Positions 1 to 5,923 of a DNA stretch of 6,374 bases are shown here, piece by piece. The DNA comes from Planctomycetaceae bacterium. GTDB taxonomy: Bacteria; Planctomycetota; Planctomycetia; Planctomycetales; Planctomycetaceae. The stretch spans positions 1 through 6,374 of the forward strand of contig JALTOP010000149.1 in the NCBI GenBank assembly GCA_027000105.1, read 5' to 3'. The notes beneath the pieces were generated by a model. The model saw nothing but the letters and a program-made list of their open reading frames with translations. It ran no database searches and had not been told where the DNA came from. Position 1 is the first letter of the stretch, and each line of letters opens with the position of its first letter. A program made the position numbers and the translations under genes.

Positions 1-1
1 G

Positions 2-79
2 TCCCATGTCATTCATCAGCTTGGCACAACCGGTACCGCATCTCTCGAACAGATCACTCAACTGCTGCCTCTGCTGTGA
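2..79 (+). CDS. Possible 3' end of a convergent plus-strand gene (partial, unidentified)
   Basis: Frame 2 of the plus strand is open from the window edge to a TGA at 77-79 and encodes a 25-residue tail that reads like a protein C-terminus, with an alternating polar and leucine-rich end (SLEQITQLLPLL). If real, this gene converges on the flagellar cluster, and the cluster would end after flgD. The support is weak: 25 codons without a stop is common by chance, and no domain can be recognised in so short a piece. A rival reading of the same bases is a minus-strand gene starting at the ATG at 7-5 (MG..., as in many FlgE proteins), but only two codons of it lie inside the window and no ribosome binding site precedes it. 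Confidence 0.25.
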   Translation, partial: SHVIHQLGTTGTASLEQITQLLPLL

Positions 80-271
80 AAGGGATCAGCCTCGCAAGGA
101 ACATCCCGGATCACTACGCTGTGCCCATTTTTGCCTGGGTGACCTCCGAAATGGACTGTTTGTTTCACCCGAGTTGTACGCTTCCGTCAGAATGATCCCG
201 AGAATGATCCCGTCAGAACAGTACAATCAGAATGGCATGGCCAGCAGGGCTTTACTGCATCAGACGGAAGA
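80..271. other. Intergenic region downstream of flgD
   Basis: No minus-strand gene follows flgD here. Every ATG I checked on the minus strand between 271 and 8 runs into a stop within about 17 codons. The plus-strand frame that is open through this stretch (from 6) is cysteine-rich, resembles no known protein and continues antisense into flgD, so I do not treat it as a gene. The region contains a tandem 12-bp duplication and an 8-bp inverted repeat, listed separately. I see no stem followed by a T-run that would make a convincing intrinsic terminator on either strand. Confidence 0.6.
181..270. repeat. Inverted repeat enclosing a tandem duplication, just after flgD
   Basis: CTTCCGTC at 181-188 is the exact reverse complement of GACGGAAG at 263-270, which begins right after the flgD stop codon. 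Between the arms, AGAATGATCCCG occurs twice in tandem (189-200 and 201-212), and the flanking CCGTCAGAA also occurs twice (184-192 and 210-218). The repeats are read directly from the sequence. Their role is unknown: they could form a long-loop hairpin at the end of the flgD transcript, be a remnant of a small mobile repeat, or reflect simple replication slippage. Confidence 0.55.
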
Positions 272-709
272 TCAGGCCCGCACGGAAGTGATGTTTTCAA
301 TCGGCACCTCTGTTTCGCCAATACCGACAAACGCCTTCCCGTCGCGCAGAATGGCTCGGTCGACCTCTCCTTCGATCTCTTCTCCCTGCTCGTTTGTTGC
401 AGTAATGGATCGCCCAATCAATGAAGCTGATGAAGACGCGAAGGCTGCTGTTGCCGCGGAAGACTGATTCTCAGTCAACGCCTTGATGGTATCTTCCAGT
501 TCAACGGACGCCTGCAGGCTCCTCATCTGGGAAAGCTGTGTCAGCAGTTCCTCATTGCCGGTCGGATTGGTCGGGTCCTGATTTTGCAATTGAGTAATCA
601 GCAGCTTCATGAACGAATTGGAATCCAACGCGTTGAAACCCTGGGAATTCTGATCAACGATGTTGATCTTCTCTCCTGTCGGACTTTGTACCGTGTCAAT
701 TACTGCCAT
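272..709 (-). CDS. flgD: FlgD, flagellar hook cap / hook assembly scaffold (short form)
   Basis: FlgD caps the growing hook outside the cell and lets secreted hook subunits (FlgE) polymerise; it is shed when the hook is complete. The 145-residue product carries the family hallmark at residues 32-49: a serine/phenylalanine start, LLITQLQNQ, then DPTNP, followed by an N/E-rich helix (NEELLTQLSQMRSLQ). The C-terminal part (about 100-145) is a short beta-rich segment that includes VDRAILRDGKAFVGIG and VPIENITSV. At this length it resembles the short FlgD of Bacillus rather than the roughly 230-residue enterobacterial protein, so it does not look truncated. I chose the ATG at 709 (MAVIDTV). An in-frame GTG at 718 would add three residues, and neither start has a good ribosome binding site. 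The gene lies 45 nt after fliK, its usual partner, and is probably on the same transcript. Confidence 0.93.
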   Translation of the reverse strand: MAVIDTVQSPTGEKINIVDQNSQGFNALDSNSFMKLLITQLQNQDPTNPTGNEELLTQLSQMRSLQASVELEDTIKALTENQSSAATAAFASSSASLIGRSITATNEQGEEIEGEVDRAILRDGKAFVGIGETEVPIENITSVRA

Positions 710-754
710 GGGAGTCACTTTCTGTTACTGAATCAAAACAAATCTGTTTCCTGG

Positions 755-2980
755 TTAGATATGTACGTCGATTTCGCTCACTCCCACAATTTGACGCTCG
801 TGAGCTTCTGTTTCTGCCACCGGGGCATTGTTCTGTTCTTCCAACTGCTGATTGACTGAGGCGAATTCTGTTTCCTCACCAAAGCGTTGCTGTTGGTTTC
901 CTGAAGTCTGATTCCCCGGCGACTGATTTCCCGATTGATCGGAGGTGAATTCACGAGTCAGGTTTTCGTTGATCTCTACTTCCAGACGATCCACTCTCAG
1001 GTTTTGTTGGTGTAACGAAGCCCGTAATAAATGAAGCTGTTCAAGGACAAGCGCCCGAGCATGTGGATTATCGACTTCAATGCGGGCAACAACCTGTCCG
1101 TTCACCCGGCCCACTTCGATCTGCATCGATCCGAGTTCCGGCGGATCAAGACGGATACGCATCGCTTTACCGCTTTCGCTGGCCTGTTGGATGAAGGACG
1201 ACAGTTTTTGACTCATATCGGAACGTGTGATCTCCAAAACCGGGCGAGCCTGAACGGCTGCGGGAGTTTCGCCGGATGAGCGAACGGGAGTCGCATTAGC
1301 GGACGAAAAGGGATCAGCCGAAGTGCTTTTGGCCGAGTTTGCATCAGAAAAATCGCTGGAAGTAACCTGGCCGGTCACGTTGGTCAACTGGTCAACAGGC
1401 AACTTATCCGCTTTTGTACCAGGATGGTTTTCAGAGATTGGCTTCGAAGTGAAAGCTGTCTGTTGAGTTGCCCGACTGTATTGCGGTTGCAGGTGGGCCG
1501 GAATCTGGTGAGACGATTTTTTCTGACCAGCATCGCCGGGTTGAGCTTTCCCCTTTTCCGCTTTTGCTTTCCCTGCCGTATCATCAACCGGCGATGTCTG
1601 GAAATCGATGTTCGTCGTTGGCTGCTCCACCTGATTCTGTTTCTGGCCCTGTTCTTCATTCTGCTCGGAGACGTGAGTTTCCTGCTCCGATGTTTCCGGA
1701 GCCTCCGCCTTTTCTTCTGAACCCGGATCCTTCAATTCACCTGCAGAGTTCGGAGCGGGAACAGCCGAATTTTCTGCGATCGATTTTTCCTGCTGATTCT
1801 GCGCAGGCACATTCGACTGATCCTGTGCGGATCGGTTGCGCTCTCCATCCGCTTCTGCTGTTTGAATTTGAGCGATATCGTCCTGAGAGGGCTGTTGTGC
1901 AATTTCAGGATTGTTGTCGCCATCTGTTTGAGCCTGTTCGATAGCCCGCTGTTTCTGTGCTGCATCAACTTGCCCGGCGGTGTTCGGTTCAGTCGAATCC
2001 TGACCGTCCTGCGAAGATTCCGGCTCTCCCGCAGCGGTCTTCTCTGTTTGATCCCCCTGTTGAGAAGTTTGCCCGCTTACCTCAGGTTGGGAAGCATTGA
2101 TCCCGGAAAGATCGTTCTGCTCCTGTGGGTTGGAATCGGAACTTTTCTGTGGGCCGTTTTCCGACGCGTCATTATTGTTGGCAGAGTTGGCCGGAGAATC
2201 GTGGTCGCTGGATAATAGATTCTGCTGATTGGAAGTTTGTCCCTGCAGCGCATTGGCCAACCCTTTTGAGATAACGGGGGGATGCAGGTTCCCGTCATCT
2301 GTATCTGTGGAATCACTGTTCTGCGTGAGATCGTCGGCGTCACTATTTGAGCGAATCCCTTCCGAAACATGTTTCAGCAGTCCGGCGGGGACATTCCCGT
2401 TCTCACTTTTCGAGCCGACTGAATCGACATCGTTCTGTTGATCCTCTCGGTTCTCCGTCGGGTTTCCCGTTGGGTTCTCGGAACTCCTCTCGGGTTGCTG
2501 CGACTCATGTTGCTGTAACGAGTCAACGGAATCAGATGATTCTGTAACCGGTGGCGAATTGTCAGTTGGTTCCGAATGATCTACCTTCGGCTCACTGGTA
2601 GTATCAAGCCGGGAGGCAGGCTGGTCGTTTTGCCCTGGAGGAAGTTGATTTGTTGCCTGCTGATTCTCGGCTGCTTTTTGTCGGCGGGAACGTTTCGGTC
2701 GGGAAATTCGATTTTCCGATGTAGCCGCTGGTTGAGGACGCTCGCGCCGATCCGTATCTCGAATTGATCGAGGCTTCTGTTGTGTCGATTCCGCAGAACT
2801 CGGCGTCCGCCCCGCTTCCGCATCAACCGAACGGGAGCGTAAACGGTCTTCAAAAGAGACAGTGCGTTCTGTGCCGGTATCCTGCTTCCCTTTTTCAAAC
2901 AGTGCTTGAATCAGGCTGTTTCCGGGGTTGGACAAGTCCCTGATGAATGAAACAGGAGGCAGAATTTGATTGCGTGGCAT
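755..2980 (-). CDS. fliK: FliK, flagellar hook-length control protein (unusually long)
   Basis: FliK is secreted through the flagellar export gate, measures the hook and switches export from hook to filament substrates through its C-terminal domain. The product has 741 residues. The C-terminal hook-length domain (Flg_hook type) covers about residues 580-665 and shows the signature LDPPELG at 611-617, followed by IEV, ARIEVDNPHARALVLEQL, then LRASLHQQNLRVDRLEVEI. Residues 1-50 form a short ordered start (FIRDL, LIQALFE), with a basic patch at 91-102 (RISRPKRSRRQK). About 60-575 is low-complexity sequence rich in Q, N, S, E, D, T and P. I see no Cys or Trp, as expected for a protein exported unfolded. 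I chose the ATG at 2980 (MPRNQ) because GAGG at 2994-2991 precedes it and the upstream 53 codons of the open frame look non-coding. It is much longer than the 405-residue Salmonella FliK. It sits between the MotE-like gene and flgD, as in Bacillus. Confidence 0.92.
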   Translation of the reverse strand: MPRNQILPPVSFIRDLSNPGNSLIQALFEKGKQDTGTERTVSFEDRLRSRSVDAEAGRTPSSAESTQQKPRSIRDTDRRERPQPAATSENRISRPKRSRRQKAAENQQATNQLPPGQNDQPASRLDTTSEPKVDHSEPTDNSPPVTESSDSVDSLQQHESQQPERSSENPTGNPTENREDQQNDVDSVGSKSENGNVPAGLLKHVSEGIRSNSDADDLTQNSDSTDTDDGNLHPPVISKGLANALQGQTSNQQNLLSSDHDSPANSANNNDASENGPQKSSDSNPQEQNDLSGINASQPEVSGQTSQQGDQTEKTAAGEPESSQDGQDSTEPNTAGQVDAAQKQRAIEQAQTDGDNNPEIAQQPSQDDIAQIQTAEADGERNRSAQDQSNVPAQNQQEKSIAENSAVPAPNSAGELKDPGSEEKAEAPETSEQETHVSEQNEEQGQKQNQVEQPTTNIDFQTSPVDDTAGKAKAEKGKAQPGDAGQKKSSHQIPAHLQPQYSRATQQTAFTSKPISENHPGTKADKLPVDQLTNVTGQVTSSDFSDANSAKSTSADPFSSANATPVRSSGETPAAVQARPVLEITRSDMSQKLSSFIQQASESGKAMRIRLDPPELGSMQIEVGRVNGQVVARIEVDNPHARALVLEQLHLLRASLHQQNLRVDRLEVEINENLTREFTSDQSGNQSPGNQTSGNQQQRFGEETEFASVNQQLEEQNNAPVAETEAHERQIVGVSEIDVHI

Positions 2981-3219
2981 CGTCCATGAGCCTCGAAAAA
3001 ATGACAACGGAAAACATCCGCGGAGTTCCGTCGAATCCCCATGGCATCCCGGCTTCCCTGCCAGATTCGCCCGATTCGATCGGCTCCGGACAATTTTCAA
3101 GGTAGCTGGAGCGGCAGTCCCCGGTAAGGCTGGTATCATCCAGTTGCCGCAACCATGATGGAGCCTTCAATAAGCACGTTCCGTCCATCAATTTATATCT
3201 TCAAGATACGGAACATTCC
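2981..3219. other. 239-nt gap between the motE-like gene and fliK
   Basis: This is the longest gap inside the cluster. The fliK frame stays open back to 3139, but the extra residues do not resemble a FliK start. A different minus-strand frame can begin at an ATG at 3188 and run to 2895, overlapping the fliK start, but its product matches nothing I recognise. Just after the motE-like stop codon there is a near-palindrome GGAATGTTCC (3219-3210 on the minus strand), then an AT-rich stretch with TATCTT/AAGATA symmetry and ATATAAATTG. That could hold an internal promoter or an operator, but I cannot pair it with a convincing -35 element or a sigma-28 or sigma-54 site. There is no stem with a T-run. 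Confidence 0.5.
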
Positions 3220-3906
3220 TTATTGTAATGCTGTCGCTTTCTTGCCATCGTCATCCATCGCCTGCAAAGATTTTTGGACAGGTTCGATGAGCGGACTACC
3301 TTTATAAATTGCCTTGTATATATCTTCGGCTTTTTTCGTCCGCGCGATCGGGTCTTTCCCGTTAATTCTTTGACGAAATTGATCAAGGATTCTGGCCGCA
3401 TCCTTTTCCGGCATGCCCTTAAACAAGAGCACGGCATCATTTATGTCCAAGGCAAGCAGTTTTTCAACGGCTGATTCAGGTTCCATTTTCAGCAGAATCC
3501 CTCGTGCCTGTACAACCGCCTCGGAGGTGATTTTCTCCTGCTCCTTCTTCAGCTCCTCATAAAAGGTTTCTCTAACCTGCTCAAGCTTCCCACGTTTACT
3601 GGTGATGGAGTTCGTTTGGTCTTCTATTGCCTGTTGAAAAATTGCCAGTTCGTTTTCACGAGCGGAAATACTGAGGATTTTGGCTGCTCTGGCTTTGACG
3701 ATATCGTCGTAAGAGGGCATTTCCTGCTGTTTTTCGGCAACTTCTTCATCAACTTTGATTGGCTCTCCTTTGAGTATGGCAACGATATTTTCGACCGATT
3801 CGCGTGTCAGATTTCCCTGTCCCCATGCGAATCCGAGCGCAGCCACCCCCGTCAGCACCGTCGCGGTGCAGAAGATGGAAATGACCATACCAAGTATGCG
3901 GAACAT
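3220..3906 (-). CDS. MotE/YlxF-type flagellar membrane protein with MgtE-N-like domain
   Basis: This is a single-pass membrane protein of 228 residues. Residues 5-28 are a hydrophobic anchor (LGMVISIFCTATVLTGVAAL) with no obvious cleavage or lipobox motif. About 68-135 is a charged, probably coiled-coil helix. About 136-178 is the part typical of MgtE-N domains: ILLKMEPESAVEKLLAL, then DAVLLFKGMPEKDAARILDQF, two helical repeats of the type found in the magnesium transporter MgtE, with similarity to the FliG middle domain. Proteins with this layout lie between fliJ and fliK in many flagellar operons: YlxF in Bacillus, and MotE in alphaproteobacteria, where MotE is described as a periplasmic chaperone of the motor protein MotC. 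The position here is the same. The soluble part is most likely outside the inner membrane, but topology is inferred. The start ATG at 3906 is well supported by AGGAAG five bases upstream. Its exact role in this organism is unknown. Confidence 0.8.
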   Translation of the reverse strand: MFRILGMVISIFCTATVLTGVAALGFAWGQGNLTRESVENIVAILKGEPIKVDEEVAEKQQEMPSYDDIVKARAAKILSISARENELAIFQQAIEDQTNSITSKRGKLEQVRETFYEELKKEQEKITSEAVVQARGILLKMEPESAVEKLLALDINDAVLLFKGMPEKDAARILDQFRQRINGKDPIARTKKAEDIYKAIYKGSPLIEPVQKSLQAMDDDGKKATALQ

Positions 3907-3911
3907 GGGAA

Positions 3912-3917
3912 CTTCCT
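3912..3917 (-). promoter_or_regulatory. Ribosome binding site of the motE-like gene
   Basis: AGGAAG on the minus strand lies 5 nt before the ATG at 3906-3904. It is the clearest Shine-Dalgarno sequence in the window and fixes the start of the MotE-like protein. fliI, flgD and fliJ have no comparable site at normal spacing. Confidence 0.65.
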
Positions 3918-3989
3918 GTCTCGATCTAAAACATCAATTTCAGCCGTGAGTTGCTTGATTGTGATCTGCTCTTTGAGAGCCGGGAATCG

Positions 3990-4436
3990 TCAAAATTGAA
4001 TTTGTTGCGTTGCGTTCCAACTCTCTTGCATTTCTACTTCGAGTTGTTTTGTTTCCAGATATTCATGTTTTTTCAAACGTTTTTCTTTCAACTGTTCCAA
4101 CGCCTTTACCGCTGCATCGGCTTGCTGAACAGCTTTTCTGCAGAGTTCGAGCTGTTGTCTGACCTGTTCCAATTGCAGGTTGATTTGTCGAATTTTCAAA
4201 TCAAGCTGGGTCAGGTAGAACCTTCGCGATGCATTTCGTTGGACGTTGATTTCTCCCCGATTGCTTCCGACACGGATTTCTTCACTGATCTGCTCCCGTT
4301 CTGCGCGTGTCCGCTCAATTTCCCGTAAGAGATCGGATTCCTGTCTGAGGACATCGGCGAGAACCTGCCTGCATTGATCTCGCTGGAACTTGCGATACTT
4401 CATCAGGGATTCAAGTTGAAATTTGAACTTGGCCAT
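3990..4436 (-). CDS. fliJ: FliJ, flagellar export chaperone / ATPase stalk protein
   Basis: FliJ is a small cytoplasmic coiled-coil protein that sits in the centre of the FliI hexamer, similar to the gamma subunit of F1-ATPase, and links it to the export gate protein FlhA; it also handles chaperone recycling. The 148-residue product fits the family's usual length. It starts MAKFKFQLESLMKYRK, the typical opening (aromatic/basic, then Leu-x-x-Leu-x-x-Tyr-Arg), and continues as an almost unbroken charged helix rich in E, Q, R and L up to about residue 135. FliJ families diverge strongly in sequence, so the assignment rests on this opening, the coiled-coil character and the position 28 nt after fliI. 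The purine-rich GGGAGAAGGG upstream is too far from the ATG (about 13 nt or more) to be a standard ribosome binding site, so translation may be coupled to fliI. Confidence 0.88.
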   Translation of the reverse strand: MAKFKFQLESLMKYRKFQRDQCRQVLADVLRQESDLLREIERTRAEREQISEEIRVGSNRGEINVQRNASRRFYLTQLDLKIRQINLQLEQVRQQLELCRKAVQQADAAVKALEQLKEKRLKKHEYLETKQLEVEMQESWNATQQIQF

Positions 4437-4464
4437 CTGTTTCAGTTATCCCTTCTCCCAGTCA

Positions 4465-5790
4465 TCAGGAAGCGGCGGCGAACTGTTGATTGAGATCCAT
4501 CTGCGAAGCCAGTTGAAGCAGGTTGTCGACTGTCTGTGTCATTTCAGTATGTGTGGTCGGTGTTTGTTGCAGAAACTGGTCGATTTTCGATTTCAGTTGG
4601 ATGGCGCGGTCGACCAGACGACTGCTGCCATGTTGATAGGCCCCGATGTTGATTAGATCTTCCGATTGTCTGTACGCGGCGATCAACTGTTTCATTTGTT
4701 GAGCGGCTTCTAGATGTTCGTTCGAGACCAGTTCGTTCATCAAGCGACTTATACTGCCGAGCACATCGATCGCGGGCCAATGCGATTGGTGAGCCAGATC
4801 ACGCGAGAGAACAATGTGGCCATCCAGAATCCCGCGAACGGTGTCGGAAATGGGCTCATTCGTATCGTCCCCTTCCACCAATACCGTGTAGAGCCCGGTG
4901 ATGCTCCCTTTTTCTGTCGTTCCACTCCGTTCCAACAATCGTGGAAGCAGGGCAAAAACTGAAGGGGGAAAACCGCGCGTTGCCGGTGGTTCGCCGCCCG
5001 CCAGACCAATTTCCCGTTGAGCCAAAGCGTACCGTGTCACGCTATCCATCATCAAAAGGACATCTTTTCCACGATCGCGAAAGTATTCAGCAATCGCGGT
5101 TCCTACATGAGCACATCGGCGGCGCAACAGAGCGGATTCCTCGCTGGTCGCGACAACAAGAACCGATTTCTTCATCCCTTCCGGGCCCAGATCGCGTTCC
5201 AGAAATTCCCGTACTTCGCGTCCTCGTTCTCCGACCAGCACAACAACATTGACATCAGCCGAAGCGTATTTTGCCAATTGGCCAAGCAGCGTACTCTTTC
5301 CGACCCCGCTCCCTGCAAAAATGCCGAGCCGTTGCCCCTTTCCACATGTCAGAAGTGAATCGATCGCACGAACTCCCGTCTCCATGACCTCTGTAATCCG
5401 TGGTCGGGTTAAAGGTGGAATCGGCGGTGTCTGTAACGAAACCGCATGAGGCAGGATCGCGGGGAGCTTATCGTCGATAAATTCTCCCTGAGCGTTAATG
5501 ACACGCCCGAGCAGTTCTTCGCCGACCCGCAATTTCATCGAAGATTGTCGCAGTTCGACCAGATCGCCCCGTTTGACGCCTGTTAAATCGTTGTAAGGTT
5601 GGACAATAATATCCTGATCCCGCAGTCCGATCACCTCAGCATCGATCGGCTCGCGATGATTGCAATTGATTCTGCAAAGTGATCCAATCGGTGCGGGCAG
5701 ACCGCGCACCTGTGCAGTCATCCCGACTACCTGGGATATTCGCCCGCTCAGCCCGTAAGGAATAATCGAATTCAGTTGCTGCTTCCACAT
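4465..5790 (-). CDS. fliI: FliI, flagellum-specific export ATPase
   Basis: FliI is the hexameric ATPase at the cytoplasmic base of the flagellum; it uses ATP hydrolysis, with FliH and FliJ, to feed substrates into the export gate. The 441-residue product is full length (Salmonella FliI has 456). Residues about 1-90 are the beta-barrel N-terminal domain. Walker A is GSGVGKST at 160-167. The GERGREV motif at 187-193 carries the expected catalytic Glu188. Walker B is VLLMMDS at 244-250. The alpha/beta ATPase family signature PAIDVLGSIS is at 339-348. The conserved stretches LAGGEPPATRGFPPSVFALLPRLLER (in part, 263-288) and VEGDDTNEPISDTVRGILDGHI (in part) separate it from F1 subunits and mark it as a type III ATPase; the flagellar neighbours decide for FliI over an injectisome ATPase. 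The start is the ATG at 5790 (MWKQQ), with no visible Shine-Dalgarno site. All catalytic residues are present, so it should be active. Confidence 0.97.
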   Translation of the reverse strand: MWKQQLNSIIPYGLSGRISQVVGMTAQVRGLPAPIGSLCRINCNHREPIDAEVIGLRDQDIIVQPYNDLTGVKRGDLVELRQSSMKLRVGEELLGRVINAQGEFIDDKLPAILPHAVSLQTPPIPPLTRPRITEVMETGVRAIDSLLTCGKGQRLGIFAGSGVGKSTLLGQLAKYASADVNVVVLVGERGREVREFLERDLGPEGMKKSVLVVATSEESALLRRRCAHVGTAIAEYFRDRGKDVLLMMDSVTRYALAQREIGLAGGEPPATRGFPPSVFALLPRLLERSGTTEKGSITGLYTVLVEGDDTNEPISDTVRGILDGHIVLSRDLAHQSHWPAIDVLGSISRLMNELVSNEHLEAAQQMKQLIAAYRQSEDLINIGAYQHGSSRLVDRAIQLKSKIDQFLQQTPTTHTEMTQTVDNLLQLASQMDLNQQFAAAS

Positions 5791-5923
5791 AATTTTGTAG
5801 CGTTCTGTTCCGTATCTGTTACCTCAAAATGTCTCAAAATCAAACAGGCGTGTGTCCGTTGCAATCTCTGATGACCGACTTTCCCGGAGCACCCTGGCAG
5901 GCTCCGCTGGTGCTTGAAGTCCG
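5791..5923. other. 133-nt gap between fliH and fliI, with overlapping hairpins
   Basis: This gap is longer than expected inside the FliH-FliI pair, which is often tightly coupled. I find no small gene in it on the minus strand. It holds two alternative inverted repeats at 5886-5914 (listed separately) and an 8-nt direct repeat CTCAAAAT at 5823-5830 and 5833-5840 (plus strand). No promoter is recognisable. Confidence 0.55.
5886..5914. repeat. Two mutually exclusive inverted repeats after fliH
   Basis: AGCACC at 5888-5893 pairs with GGTGCT at 5909-5914 (6-bp stem, 15-nt loop). GGAGC at 5886-5890 pairs with GCTCC at 5901-5905 (5-bp stem, 10-nt loop). The arms overlap, so only one hairpin can form at a time. 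The element starts 10 nt downstream of the fliH stop codon and is GC-rich compared with the rest of the gap. There is no T-run after it on the minus strand, so it is not a standard terminator. It could be a REP-like palindromic repeat, an RNA-processing or stability element, or chance. Confidence 0.5.

Noticed and set aside
22..40. Possible sigma-54 promoter on the plus strand (TGGCAC at 22-27)
   Set aside because: The required GC of the -12 element is displaced by three bases, so the spacing is wrong.
6..467. Open plus-strand frame of 153 codons over the left end and antisense to flgD
   Set aside because: It is cysteine-rich in its first half and antisense to the conserved flgD in the second; it has no recognisable domain and looks like a shadow frame.
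1468..1944. Long plus-strand frames inside fliK (also 1862-2215 and 1424-1720)
   Set aside because: They are antisense to the low-complexity fliK region, whose biased codons suppress stops on the other strand; their products have no domain features.
2981..3139. 53-codon N-terminal extension of fliK
   Set aside because: The extra residues include Cys and Trp and look non-coding, whereas the ATG at 2980 has GAGG upstream and begins a sensible protein.
2895..3188. Minus-strand frame upstream of and overlapping the fliK start, about 97 codons from an ATG
   Set aside because: It overlaps fliK out of frame, matches no known family and has only a weak GAAG upstream; kept only as a point to test in the gap finding.
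3968..3980. Perfect small hairpin GCTCT-TTG-AGAGC between fliJ and the motE-like gene
   Set aside because: The stem is only 5 bp, with no T-run after it on the coding strand; it is easily expected by chance and lies inside a likely single transcript.
4442..4465. Tiny minus-strand frame starting at the ATG that overlaps the fliI stop (ATGA)
   Set aside because: It ends after seven codons, before fliJ, with no sign of being a gene.
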